This document shows, in pieces, positions 24,105-38,900 of a stretch of 64,000 nt of DNA; position 1 is the stretch's first letter, and every line of letters starts with the position of its first letter. The notes beneath the pieces were generated by a model that worked only from the letters and a program-made list of their open reading frames with translations, searched no databases and had not been told where the DNA came from. The position numbers were made by a program, and so were the translations under genes. The DNA comes from Thuidium tamariscinum (taxonomy: Eukaryota; Streptophyta; Bryopsida; Hypnales; Thuidiaceae), in the NCBI GenBank assembly GCA_947034885.2, contig OX344755.2, positions 11,472,501 to 11,536,500 on the forward strand. Direction: 5' to 3'.

Positions 24105-27100
24105 TTACTAGCAGAAAAAACATCTAATGCCTTCTATTCAATAGTTGAATGGACTATAGTGGTAAACTCCTTGCCACTGTAGGTGCTTGAACTCATGACT
24201 ATCTCATTGGTATACTTATGCCAAAGCCAATAAGCTACATTTGCAAATGCTTTCATGGAGGTGCTTTATAATCCATTAATTCTACAATGTTATAATCTAC
24301 TTTAATATCCTCTACTTTGTATGTTCACCTTTAAAAATAAGCATCAATAGAATTATTTTACTTCCTTTTTTTATAATGATAATCATTCACCAGGTATTGG
24401 TTATAAAATAATCAACTTTTTGAATTAAATTTTTTGAAATTAATATGAATTTTAGAAAAAAATTGCAATAAATTTAGACAAAATATAAATACTAAATAAA
24501 CTAAATAAAATCTAAAAATACTCATCATTGATATATATATTATAGTATTGTTTGTCATAGTCTAGCACTAGCTTGTTTTTAAGTATAAAACTTACAATCA
24601 AATTTCTTTACACATAAATATGATCAATGCAAAGATTCTTCTACTTTGATCTAAAGCCAATAAATATTGAATTGTCACTTTCAATTGCAATATTGGCCTA
24701 TATTAGATTAATGTATATTATAAAAATTTATACCTATATATTAACAACTTACAACTGGTGTTGGATATGGATATGAGTGCAATTTGGATATCAAAATGGT
24801 TCTCAAGAATGGTATCTCAACTTAAGCTCCACATGCATGGTGCCCTCAATGGAATCATTTTTTCCATAATGTGATCAAAACCAATGATGTAGCAATAACT
24901 CTCTTGGGAAGTATTATAATATGTAATCAACCTAGGAGGTTTTAGTTTTCACACTAAAGTGCATATTAGTACTATCAATGAAATTAAGAAGCACAAAGCG
25001 TATCATGAACAACATATTTGCACCAATACATGATGTTTGGATCTTCAAATAGAGGTCAAGTAGTGGTTCTAAATGGTTTTATTTCTATTTTTAGATTATT
25101 ATAATTCACTTACCTTATGTCAACAATGCATTGGACATTTAAAGTTGGATTTGAATTAAATTTTATTCATTTTATTTCTTCCTAAATTGACTCATACCAT
25201 TGTATATAAAAAGTGTTATAAAGCCTTCAAGATTCACTTTATACCAATCCATTAATTAAAAAAACAATTAAAATTTATATTGATATTGATAATAGTTTTA
25301 ATTGATGAAGTGAAAATGTGAAATAACTTTCAACCCCAATGTCATCTTTTAATGATACTATTCAAATTTGTAAATCCTAAACCCAACATTTCTTACAACC
25401 CATATATTCATTTTCATTTCTACTAGTTAATTGTTGATCTTTCAATGGTAATCCACAACTTATTTAGGTGCTTGATATCTTATGGGGTCTTTCTTATTTG
25501 TATTAAATGTATATTTGATGACTTTCTTGAAAGTTGTTCTTTTGGTGTCTTTGACTATTCATTATTGAAAGGTTTTCAAATTTGTTCTACAACAAAAAAT
25601 AGTCAATGACAATTTTCAAACTTTTGAAACCAAATACTTGTTAAAAAAGTAAACTCTAAGAAAGCTTTAAAGTTTTAGGACATTAATAGATTTGAAGAAA
25701 ATTATCCTCCAAAGAGAATTCTTCATCATTGAATATGCAAAACTTCACTATTTGACAAAAATTTGAGGAATTTTTTTGTTTCATTTATAATCCTATAATT
25801 AAGATGTACTTCTAACATCTTTGGGCTACTATTGAGTACAAGAGAACTAAAATCATTAGATCATCATTGAATAGTACACTAATACCTTCTTCCATGGTAG
25901 TTCATCACTCTAAAATTACAAATTTTGGAATTTTTTAAAGAATGTTGAGTTTAAAAAAATGATTGGAAAATAGACAAAAATGTTCTTTGAAAACTTTTCA
26001 TCACTAGAGGCATGTCATGGAAGTAAGAACTCAACAACAAAAACACAAAAACTTTTCACAAATACATTTTTTGAACATTTTTAATGGTCTTCAATGCTTA
26101 AATCTTTGATACTTCTTACATTTTGGGTAGATTCAACTATAAGATTTCATAGTTAGCTTCTTACGATATATACTCCAGAAACTCGAAGTAAAAATTCACC
26201 AATTGTAAGACCATAATGCTTAAATTTAAAGAATAAGTTAATTTGAACTCTTCAAGAATGGTGAAGTTTCATCTATGAGACTCTCTATTAAAAAATTATG
26301 TCTTACAACAAGTTATGAAAAACAATGTAATGAAAAAATAAGTTGAAAATTGTTTATAAATAATTCAACCAAAAATTATTCACATTCTGAAATAATAATA
26401 AAAGATGTAGGATATGATTAGGGACACTAGATTGTTAAAGAATTAAACATGGAATTGGAAAATGTCAATCCCAAAGACTAAAATGTTGCAATAAACACCC
26501 TAAATTATTTATATTTTTTAACCTCCAATGTTCCAATGTTTTTTTTCATCAAAAAACATTCTAAATTGCCATTTCTATTGCAAAGAGTATAAATGTTTTT
26601 TTAGCACATATTAATTGTAGGATCTTGCACCAAGTCTTGCACTAGCCTAGTAATGGAATTTGTAGAGGAAATTTTGAAAATTTTGATTGTGTAGATTGCA
26701 AGATATCGATGTGAAAACTTAAGAAAATTAGTTTCTTAGCACCTTGTGTGACTAGATCAATTATTTAGTTGATAGTCTATAAAAATTCTAAAATATACAC
26801 ATACACACACATGATATTTGTACTTAAATAAATGATTAAATAGAATTAGATAATTGGTTGAAGAAAAAACTAAATTATCAATAGTTCTAAAATGGAATTG
26901 AAATATACTAATCCTTGCACTAATTCTTATAGTGAGATTCTTCTAGAAATCACACTAAACCTTATGGATTTTATACTTGAAATTGTGAAATTGAGTTCAA
27001 AATCCTATTAAAAACAAATCCAATATGTTGTTTTTTCTCTCAAGTAGTTTCTATAATTTCCAGTCAAAACAGGAAGTTTTATGACTCTTACATGACTATC

Positions 27101-28272
27101 CCAAATGGAATGAATCAAAGATTTTCACAAACAAAGATACAATCTTTGAGGAAAAAAAATTAATTAAAATTTTTTGTGGATTTCATTCTTTGCCTAGTGA
27201 CATAAAATTTGGGCTTTCTATAGTATAACTTTATCTCTTGGGTATTGATCAAAATGAATTATATTTCTAGAAAAATAATGCATTTTTTCTATCTTCAAAT
27301 TTTCCTTGAAAAATTGTGCCATAAATTAAGAACCTATCGAAAAGTTTATTTGTCTCTAAAGAGAACAATGAAACTTAAGGGATTAAAATATTTAAAGTTC
27401 AATGCAGAAATTTACAAATTTTATTTTAGAAAAAAAAAATCCAAAATAACGATAACCTATGAAAATAAACTCATAATTTCCAACTCTTAAATCATAATAT
27501 AATGATTATAAGATTCCTCTCTAGATTTCTACATACATACAAAGATTGAGAAAAAAAATACTATCATTTATATTGAAAAAAAATGTTGTTAGTTGCCTTG
27601 ATCTCTCCTTATAATGTGAATAATAAGCAATTTTGAGTAGATAAGTTTGCCTAAGATATAAAAAGATATATACAGGAGTGTATCAATTATTGCCAAGGAT
27701 ATATCCATAAGCACACCTTAACATACCAAACTTAAAAAATAGATATTCATTATAGAATAGTCAAAGTAGGGTATTGAAATGAGGATATGGATTTGAAATT
27801 CTAGAATAGTACTTTGACCTATTAATTACAACTTTAGCATGCAATATTCAAAGTGTCAAATATCATTCTTGGATTTGAATTTAGTTTAGGTACAATTTAC
27901 CAACATGTCATAAAGAAATAGACTTCATTAATAAAAAGAATTGTGGTTATTGGAGGGAAAATTTATCCATAAAATTTTTGAAATGCATGCATCTTGCTTT
28001 GATACAATCCTTTTGGTACTTATAGACATTGAAGTTTGACAAGAAATTCATTACATTGAAGTTATCACAAGTTTCATTCATCCTTCAACTTCACAAAATC
28101 TATAGTTCAAATCCTATGAAGATGTATTCATCCAATTAGAAATCTAATGCCATAACTTAGCCTTCAAAGGGTACTAATGAAATTTTTGTATCCTTTAGAT
28201 GTTCAATCAAACTTTGTATACAATATTGAAGAATGGACCATTTTCATCTAATTTTTTTCATGCAATTTTATT
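24105..28272. other. AT-rich gene-free region
   Basis: I see no gene. Family B-like words recur around 26470-27500 (for example GTGTAGATTGCAAGATATCG), suggesting very old B copies. All ORFs are short and AT-driven. Confidence 0.5.
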
Positions 28273-28494
28273 CACTACAAGAGTAAGGGGTGTTTTAAGT
28301 ATAGTCCTAGAGATAAGATTTTAAGTAATGACCTTTTTAGGAGATTTTCAATAAGAAATATGTGTCTTTCTAGTAAAATTTTACTAGAAAGATACATATT
28401 TCTTACTGAAAATCTCTTATAAAGGTCATTACTTAAAATCTTATCTCTAGGACTATATTTAAAACACCCCTTTCTCTTGTAGTGATTGATGCTA
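28273..28494. mobile_element. Family D CACTA-type MITE, copy 1
   Basis: Begins CACTACAAGAGTAAGGGGTG and ends CTTTCTCTTGTAGTG, the canonical CACTA/EnSpm terminus. A 3-bp ATT duplication flanks it. The whole 222 bp is one near-perfect palindrome with no coding capacity. Confidence 0.9.
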
Positions 28495-29927
28495 TAGCCA
28501 CATCATTGAGTTAATCTCAAGATGCTTAGTTATTTTTATATCTTACATAAGGTAGGTAAAAAAATGGTACAATAACCAAGTTTCCTTTTTTAAATATTTT
28601 TAGCTCTCTTTCCCTTCAAAACTTGATTTTAACATTCAAACCAATTTCTTTTACTTTTGAGAAAAACTAATACAATGAAGCTTTTTGAAGTGCAATTTTT
28701 ACGCTACTTAGAAATTTGAAAGAATTCTATAATAATCATTTTAGTGAAGTTTGATGATGAAGATCTATAAGCATATTTCTTAATATGGAGTGACTCAAAA
28801 AAATTCTTTCAACCACAACATTCTATTCTACAATGTATTTTATTCTAACAAAATCTATTTTTTTAAAACATGATTTTTGTCAAATATGAATTTCCTTCAT
28901 TTTTCTTGAAAATTAATGATAAGTTGAGGTTTCTCAAAAAAATTTAAAAAATTTGTGACAAATATTAGACATGTGATTACATCTTTGAAAAATAAAACCA
29001 ATAGATTTCACTCATAAATAGAGAAGAAGCAAAGGATACACAGTGATAGACTTCCAAGTTTGACTATACAATTATAAACTTTGTCCTTTAGGGTTTAAGA
29101 GTTGCATTAGTAGTTGATGATCCATGTGTTGAAAAACACTTATCAGGGTCTCTAACAATCTCTACTAACAAGGTATTCTTGGTTACCTAGCACAACAATT
29201 GGCAAGCAAATCCAAATTTTTCACAAATTATGCATATAGAAAACCAAGGGCCTCAGTGGCTAAAATGACTCTCCAACTGCATCCATACAGTAAAGAAAAT
29301 CGTAAAGGAAACCCCAGTTTGAAATAGGTGTTAGAAGTAGGTTTCTAACTAAGAATAGTAGAAAAGAAATACAACACCAAACTCCTTTAAACCTCAACTT
29401 TGATGCTCCAAGGAGTTTTATCCTATGTTTTTTCCAAACTCCAACTTCTAATTCTCTATTTTCAACCAAAGATCCATGCCCAACCTATAGGGTGCATCAA
29501 TTTTCAACCAAAATTGAAATATATTTCCAACTAAAACTTGAGATTTGTTTTTCCTCTTTTTCAGGGTTGGGCCCAATAAGATCATGACACATGTTCCAAA
29601 GTAGTGAGCAAGAAAGTAGGAAGTAGTAAGTAGTAAGCAGAAAAGTACTTAGTCTATGATTGGAATTGGAAGAGTTTAGACATTGACTATTAGTCTAGAC
29701 AACTTTTGGGCTTCCAGAAACCACAATAATTTCAATTTTGAGAATAAAATTCTGAAAAATTTGTAGTCCCCATATTTCCTATCTTCCTACATGGCAAAAA
29801 TTTTACTTGCATCAAACTGTTCATGATCTGCCTGAAAATTGCTTAAGTGATCAACTACGAGTACCTCTACCGTCCTTTACAACTAACTCTCATACTCATC
29901 AGCCCTTCGGACAAATTCTCGTCAGAC
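28495..29927. other. AT-rich region downstream of the Polycomb-like gene
   Basis: The missing C-terminal exons of the EMF2-like gene would be expected here or further left, but I could not recognise them. A diverged family F copy lies at about 29288-29460 (GTAAAGGAAACCCCAGTTTG ... CTTCTAATTCTCTA). Confidence 0.4.
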
Positions 29928-32900
29928 CTGATCGCAAATATGAAGCACCCTCAAGCTGTGGAGTCTCATGGGTTTCATGAGGTTGGCTGTCCTCATGAAA
30001 AGTGGCTCCCACTTTCCTCCTCTTCCCAGGTGATTGACCTTGAGCATTTCTGTAAACAGAACCCCCCTTTCTCTCCACAGCCAGTTTTTGGGAGCAACGG
30101 AGCTTCTCAAGAGCTGTTGCCGGAGAATTGGTAATGGAACCACTTTTGTCACTAATCTTTTGAACAATGGACTTCTTGCATGGTCTATGTGACCTGCACA
30201 CAAAACGGGTCATTTTTTTAGTGTAAATCTGAGATGGTAAAAAAAATGGTCACTTGGGCATTTAGGGGTTAAGAATAATAATACAATAAGGTAGGGGGTT
30301 GTAATTGCAATCCTGTCTCTAAAAGCGATTTGGTAGATTTTGCCTCTAACATGTACGAGAAGTGTACATTTTAGGAGGGGGGGGGGGGTCGTTTTCAGAA
30401 ACGATTGTGTTTTCAACTTCAAAAATTCATAACTAATTCCATGAATGTCCAAAAAATATGAAACCACTTGGGTTAGATGCCAATTCCATTTTTTTTACCA
30501 TGGAAATTTGCTAAATTTTTTTTAAGGAAATTAGCTTCCCCAAAATGCAAATCATTTGGTAAAGGGTCGCTTTTACAGCCCCTACCTTAGAGTATTATGG
30601 TGTATTCAATTGATTAATTTGGAATAGTAGAAGAGTAGGACACTCTATGACTAAATACGTTGTCAAAGCCTCCCACAACAACATGCTCAAGCAACATGGT
30701 GAAGCAAATCAATAGGGGGTGTCACGGCACTTCCGAAGTCCTCAGAATTCTTCGAGAAAGAGTATGTGGTGCACCGTGAGCGAAATGCAGACGCGAAATT
30801 CTTTGAGAAAACGGAGTGCTGTTTCTTCTCCTTTGCGGGTGAAGAAACGGCGTTTTTGAAATTTTTCTTGAAGAATTTTTTGAAGCCCTCGACTTGGCGC
30901 AAGTATCGGAGCTCCCAACCCAACTGTGCAAGCCAAAAATTCTTGCGGAATCGTTGTGAACAGCAAAAAGGGGTGTCACGGCTCCTCCACTCTAAGACAA
31001 TGTTCATTGGCTCCCGAAAAATCTCACCAACTTGGGTTTCCCTGAGAAATTGAGTTTCTCTGAGGAGCCGTGACACCCTCTAATGGAGGACATTCATGGC
31101 ATCTTGTTGTAGGACTGCTCTAAACACATGCAAATGTCCGTTCAATGATAGTCCAAATGTTATGGAATAGGATCTCACCCAATTATCCAGAGTTTTGTTT
31201 TCAAGTCTGGCTTTGATTCTTGAAGAATTTCCCCCTGTAGCAAAGCGGAGGGTTTCAAAGTAAGTTAGGAAGTACTCAAAATTGGTGTGGACTTGATACC
31301 ATCTCCTTTACTGACCATTCTAAGTATTTACAACTAGCAACTCATCGGCGCCCAACTCATCTACCTCTACTCTTGGTTGGAATTAATCATTAGCAAATGG
31401 TGTAAGCTTGACTTTGCTAAATCAATGCGTGCGGGCATTCATTGATCTTTGAATGAAAATGGGCTATTCTATTGTTATATTGATCTACAACCTTATACAT
31501 TGAAATTACAAAATATGGATATTTCACCACATTTGAAGGGAAAAAAATTTGTGTTGGCATGTTGATAAACGGTTGCTGCTTTCTCTTATTAGGTCCACTC
31601 AACAGTGTAAGAATTGAGGACTAGAACCCAACCTCAGGGTTCAACAATTCCATTCGACAGGTAACATTCACAATTGGTGCGTCTGCATTCAGCTAGTCAA
31701 AGAAAAAACAAAAATTGTTTAGTCCGTGTCAGAGTTTCAAAAGGTTTTGCAGAAAGTGGCTGCCACTTTTGTACTATTAGAAAAATATGCAATTAGGAAA
31801 TGAGATGAGAGTATTGTAGTAAAATGAAATGACAATTGTATTTGAAAAGTTGTGACCTTTCTACAATCAAGTTCACAACAATATGCATCAATGTTTGACC
31901 AATGTACCATCCCCTAACTATGCATGTTAGATTTCACTACAGGAGCTACAAAGGTTGCCTTCTTCTTTCTAAACATAAAGGAGAGGCCCCCAACGGCGCA
32001 CCTGTACCCAATGCCGTCTGTTTCTACAGCAGACAATCATTTCACACTATAAATGTAGGTAGGCAGTACATGGCTCACTTCTTTTGACCTAAAACAATAA
32101 GCAGTCTACAATCCCGCTACATTTATGTTCTAGAATGAATGACTGACTTAGAACTGGACGGCATTAGGTGCAGGTACACCATTGGGTGCCTCTCCCATAG
32201 CTCTGAGACATTTTGATCAGATACAACTTTGAGATATTTCTTAAGTTGGATGGTGACATGCATGGTAAGTGGTGTTGCATGGCCACTAGCATGTTTACGG
32301 TAATTGTTAAGTTTCACTACATGGCTTGAATTAATTGAAAACATAGCCCAAATTAACTGAAATTTGATCTCTGAATCAACATAACTATGCTAGAGTTGTC
32401 CAAATCAAGATGTTCAAATCAACTAAGTTTCTATTGATCCAAATGTATTTTTTAGTAGTATTTGCAAGCAAAAAGTGTAGAGCAGCACAATCAAATGACT
32501 TAATATTCACCAACAAATAATTGGGTCTTTAATAATTGAGAGCTCACAAGATATTCGAAGTTGAATAAATCGTGTGTACAACTCAAGTGACACTGTAGGC
32601 ACTGCAAAATCAAACAAAGGATGTGAGACATGATTGTTTGACAAGAAAGGAGGGAGGAATAATAAATTTGACTAGATTTGAATCAAATCATGTGGCACGA
32701 GAGAAATTCTTCATACATGGTAGTCTTTCATCCTCCCAAAGGTTTCACTTTGTAGCATAACCTATGTTGGCTACTTCTTGAGCATTTGTGATAAGGGATT
32801 GCAAGAAATACTTGTACTATTTTGGGTCACACGATGTATGTTGATCTGTTTTTTGGCAATAACTTTTGGGTTTGAACTTCAAATGAATCAATATTTATAG

Positions 32901-35900
32901 TAAAGGTACTCATAACTATCATACACCTTCCCTAATTTTTCATAATTTTCAAAAATATTTTACTATCCAAAAATAAACCTTGATTGAATGTCATAATTGC
33001 CAATTTGGAGTTTTTTAGTGCAATTTAGTATCAAAAAAAAATTGTGAGGTGAAATTTGGATGAGATGGTCTTTTAGAAGATTTGTAGCTAATGGCTAAGG
33101 GAATTTTAAAAATAATTTTGTGTGGTGTGGAAGTCTACAAAGTAAGCTTCTTTTTTGCTTGTATTTTGAAACATATTAAATATTATTTTAGTGGATATTT
33201 TGGTGAATGACCATAGATTTCCATAAATTTGTTACAAATGAAAAATTTTAGTTTTGTGTATTTACTTATTTTTACTATTTTTTCCTAATTAAATCATGAA
33301 AATGGAACAAATAGTACATGTATTTCTTGCAATCACTCATAATCCAAAAATGGAGACTTTGATGCCTATAATTGCATGTATGCCACCCAATTACATCCAA
33401 TAAACATCTTAAGCCTCTTAATTCTTGACAAGTTATTTACTTTATAGCAATCCATATTGACATACAAGATAGAATACAAAGACTATTTTGTAATCACAAT
33501 ACAATACAAAAAACATTTGTAAAATAAAATGAGTATCGAACATAACCTTGAAGGTGTGACATTGCATAAGGCAAAATGGACAAGAGTACCTCTCCATCAC
33601 TACAACCATAGCAAATTCATATATGTCAAAGATCACTTGAAACAATAAATATGTAACTTGTCTTTTGAGTGGATAGTGAAGCATGATGCCTCACTATCCA
33701 CCCAAAAGAATTTGTAATTATTAACTCAACCTACAACTCAACCCCCTTACAAACAAACAAACAATTTAAATTTAAAATTTAAAATTTAGGGTTTTGGGTT
33801 TAGGCAATAAGCAATATCTTGTCTTTGATGATTGTGTCCTCTTTGGTCCATTTAGGCACTTAAGAGATGAAGAATTGGTCACCTTCTATCTTCTCACATC
33901 GATTGAAGTAGTAAAGGAAGTGGAATTCCACATGACCTCTATAATTCCTGATTACAAATCACCCAATGCCAAATCTTTGGGCCATTGAATATTAGACAAA
34001 TTATATACAAATAGTGGTTAGTAGGTAGAATCAAATCATCCATAAAGAAGGCATATCTAAAACCAACACCATATCTAAACTGAACTTTACGTAGTACCAT
34101 GAAACATTTAGGTACCTTGAAAGTATGGTTGAGGTGCATGTATTGGTATTAGGTTCAAAATTAATTTGTGATATGCATATTTGCAACTTTATTTATCAAA
34201 AAATAGGATTTAAGGTTTAGGGTTAGGGGTTTAGGATTTAGAGTTTAGGTGGACAATAAGAAATTGCACGATGCACTAGTTAAGAATACGAATACCTAGA
34301 TGGTTGAGATGAACAAAGTTCTTGAGATGTTCCATTCAAAATAGGTTCATTTATAACATTCAGCTCTATTTCTTCAGCATAAATACATCCTTGCAGCCTC
34401 ATCTACAGTACATCACCATCCAAAATTTCTTCACACACTTTTCAAAACTTGTTGCATAACATTCAGTAGCACGTTGTGGCTCTCCCTTCTCTCTACAGTG
34501 AAGGGTGTAGCATATCCTACATCCAACATCCTCTCCATTGTCCTCATGCCCACTTCCTTCAGTAGTTACTGATGAAACATTGTTGGAGGGTTGAATATTC
34601 CACACCCTCCAGAAGGCAGAGCCACCCAATGCTACTGAATGTTATGTGCAAATTCAAAGAGAGAGTACAAATCATGGACATTTCCTCGTAAATAGATTAT
34701 TGATCATTCATTTGAGCAACATGCAAAAGTGGTGTACCTCACTCCTCCGAAGGGAAGTTAGTGCCTCTCCAGGTAATGGCCTCACTTGGATCATGAGCCC
34801 AAGTGCTTTGTCAAAATGCTGCAAGTTCTCTAGAGCTGAAATGATAAGAATCAGGTCTTGCATGATCCATGTTTCAACTATATTTCAAGTCCAGTGACTT
34901 TCTTATATACTCCATACTACTAGAGTTAATTGTAAAGTGTGGGTTATGCAGGATGAAACACCAAAACTGAGGTCCAAAGGAGTTTGGTGCTGTGTTTCTT
35001 TTCTACTATTCTCAATTATACCTCCCTCTCACACCCCTGTTTCGAACTGGGATTTTCATTTTCCTTTACAATTAACTCTACTATGTCAATAACTTAACAT
35101 ATGGTCTCCCATTGTAGGATTATAAGATGTGTATTTGTAAGAAGAATACCAAAAATTGAAGCAACAAACCTGAATTCTAGAGTAAGAGCTTTGTTACCTG
35201 CAACTTGCCTGGCCAAAAGTCCAAAGTGCAAATAGCATGAAAACAAGGGCCATGAATTCCTGATGAGTTTGGATTCCATAACCACTGTGTGCAAAGTGTT
35301 GTTATGCTCAGCTTGCTCCACAGCACATTCCCGGAGCAGCTTGCTGAACACAAAGACAATAAACATGAGTTCAAAACATTGCCTCCTAATCAAACCAACA
35401 TTTGCTATAATAAAGACACAAACAGAAAACATCAACCCTTGAAGGACAGATTGGTGGCTGTGGAAATCATGCATTTGATATTGTGTGACATCATCTGCTT
35501 TGAATAAGCCAAATATACTCGTTGAAAGTCAATATACTATAAAGCATCTCCCCTTTCCACCCCTAATATTGAGGATGAATAATTGTAGTTTTGTCCTACA
35601 AGAGAAGATTTTTTGTCATTCATCAGACGCAAAACGTATGTTGCTGCATTTAAGGGTTAAAAAGACAACCGAGGTAGAGGATGTGAAAACCATTAGGGAC
35701 CTAATCATGTCTTGAAAGTGATCTAGGTTATCTATTATTCATACATTTGGTTGGAGTCTTCAATGATGCTAGTATGTGAGTGTGAGCATGTGAGCATGTG
35801 AGCCTTGAGCATGTATATTAGTAGATATAGAACAACCATTGATGATGATTTTGACATAAACACCTATAATATATGTATTTATAGCATAGTTGCACTATAA

Positions 35901-38900
35901 TTATAGAAAGTTTTTGCATTATAGGCACCTATACCATAGGCATGTTGTCTTCTAGGCTCATACGCTCATACTTTTGGGCTCACATAATAGCAACCGCCTC
36001 AAAGGACTTGGTTCATGTATCCAATGATATCTCCAAATCTCAATATATGTGCCAAAAATCAAACTCCTAAGTATGCTAAATTGCTTAAAAGAGTGGCAAA
36101 TAAAAGCTCACCTAGATCTTGTATTTGTTGTTTGGTTGTATCAAACACATCTCGTGGATCAACTACATACATGTTATAAACAAGTCATTTAGTATTAGTT
36201 ATAAGCAATTTATATTAAATGCACTACTATGATGCTACTATTGTCATTGGTATTTTGGACTACAATTTTAATTATTTTAAAGACATATATTAGCCGTCAA
36301 ACAAGCTACTATTTGTTGCTAACATGACATTCTTGAATAGTAAAGGCATGGCACCTCCTAAGAATGGTGCCAACAAAGAATTATTAGAACAAAATCATGC
36401 CAAACAAGAGAAAATCATGCCAAACAAGAGCAAATCAAGTATAATTCATCTTGGCTTGCTCTTGCATGTGAAGGCAATGATTCACTAACTTTAGGGCTAA
36501 CTTGAAGTGCTCACTTGATGAATTTAAATCAAATTTGTAAAACAATGTGTGTAGGATTAAAATTTCTCCAAAACGCTCATGTCGTGTCAAAGTATTTCAA
36601 AAAGGATTCTTTCAAAATGTTTTTCAAAATGTTATGAAGATTTTATTGTCTATACATACTATACAAACAAGGTATTCAATTTAATAAACTTATGAAACAA
36701 TGGAAAATAGATTGGCTGAAAAGAATCAAAGGTGGTACAAACAATTGCAAGAAATAGTAATAAAATTTAATGAATAGATGTCATGCTATGAGATGACATA
36801 CCAAAAGTAAAGAACAAAATGAAGTGTCTATTGGCATGCACAAGAAGTTTTGCAAGTGGTGGTAATAAAAAGGTCACTTGAGAGCTAAGAGCACCAACAT
36901 CCTTTAGAGGCACCTTTGCTACCTTGTAGACCTTGTTTAGTGAGAAAACCTGAGTTGAATTAATAAGTCCATTAGTAATTCTTGGGTCTTAAACAACAAA
37001 ATAGCAAAGAATGTACTTCTTAAGACTTCTTTGATGTAGCCTATTTCTAGACAATTTTCTAAAAACAAAAGCCAATTAGGTGTTAAATACAATATATGAT
37101 AGAAGATACTAAGCCATTGAGGACATAATTTTGTCCCCTATCTTGATGCCAACCATGTATTCAAGTAGTAGCTCATTTGTTCATGCACTTGGTTGGGCAT
37201 ATTTGGAAGTGGCATGATTATGACTTGGGAAAATGTCAAAAGCTTGATCTTTAAATGGAAATGGGGTTCTCAACTATTACTTGCATTAGTCAAAAATCTC
37301 CCATTTCAACATTGCATAAGAAATTCATAGTTCATGATAATAAAAACATTGACCCCTAAATAGATTCGATTCTTGCACCCTAGTATCTCTTTACTTTTCT
37401 ACATATCTACACTTTGCATATGTTCAAATAAACTAATGCACATAGTATAATGCACATAGTATCCTTTAACCCTTTAAGGACCAATCAAAAGCTAGATTAT
37501 AAGGATGTGAACCGTTGGATGACTTTCATTTTTTGTTTGGTTCAAGGATTTATCCTATAGAACCAATTCATACAATTTGATTCAGAATTACATCCATAGA
37601 GTGGTCACAAAATGGAACTTTTCAAGAATCATACATAGAAATTGCACCCACCCCAAAATCAACCACGATCCTTAAAGCGTTAATAAAAGAGAGTGGAATC
37701 AAAGGTGATTAATAAAATTCCCTCACAAATAAAATTGTCAATGTAACACATCCAATTGAGTTCACAATATTACCCCTTGTGGAGACGAAGGCTGGGTAGT
37801 CACCATCACAAATATTGGTAGAAAAGGATGCGATGGTGTGGTGCTTGAACCAAAGTTGATATAATCTCTGCAACTGTTCCATTGCAAAAAAGGTGGCATG
37901 TTGACAAGTCCTTGAACTTGGAGTTCTACTTTCAGGCTGTGAAGAAACACAATATCAGTATAACAGCAAAGAAATTCTATGTGAATTGTTATGGTGGAAA
38001 CACCCAAAACTGTCTAAATAAGGAATTCAGCATAGTTGGAGACATTGTTTTGTAAAAATGATATGTTTTTAGTATTAGCAAGTGAAAATCATGAATATTA
38101 AAAAAAAATATTAAATTTTTTGGAATCAATATGTAATTTTTATAAATTTTCAAAGTGTTGGCTCCCTAGAGCACTGGAACCATCCTATAGGTGTACCTTT
38201 AACTGAACACCTGCTGAAATCAGTTGTCAGTGAATGAAAACTATACATATGTCTTACAACTGCGTCAGCAAATTAAAATTAAACATTTGTTGGACACTTT
38301 AATGAATGCTTATGAACAGATTTAGTAATACTCTAGGGTCCAAGAATAGGTACATGGACGGAAATGGGTGTTTCTCTCTTATAAGATTCCAAAACAAAAC
38401 AAAAAATTAAGTGAATTTGCAATCAACTGAAATTCAATTAAAAAAGGCTTCCACATGAACACCAAATGATCAAAATCAGTTGAGTGAAATTCAAACCCAG
38501 TCCCTCTCATAGTGACACTCACCGTTTCTGTCGCAAAGCGTGAATCCTGTAGTTGAGACATCTTTGAAGGAAGATTGGCTGTGCACATACATTTAGATAG
38601 AATTTAAACTCATAGTCTTTCACATTCCCGACACTTAGAATCAGCTAAATTCTAAATACTTGCCATGGCATCCATCACTACCAATTCCTTGAAATGCTGA
38701 CCTTTTTAAACTATTTTTGAAATGTTATGTATTACTCTGAACATCAATGATTCAATTCTATAGCAAATTTCAATTGGGGATGAGTCAGTGGGTCCAATAT
38801 TAACACCAACTTTGGGTTTCTCCTCAATTGACCTATGGCAATGAAGATGCACTAAGTTCATATTTGTCCTAAAATAACTCCAGACCATAATCTCACTTAA

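Noticed and set aside
27245-27490. 81-codon lysine-rich ORF
   Set aside because: AT-driven composition, no homology or gene context.
36421-36540. Possible extra exon of the EMF2-like gene (LPSHARASQDELYLICS)
   Set aside because: An in-frame stop lies just upstream, phase does not fit, and the neighbouring exon 36802-36949 already encodes the matching FLLP segment with a better donor (GGTATGT).
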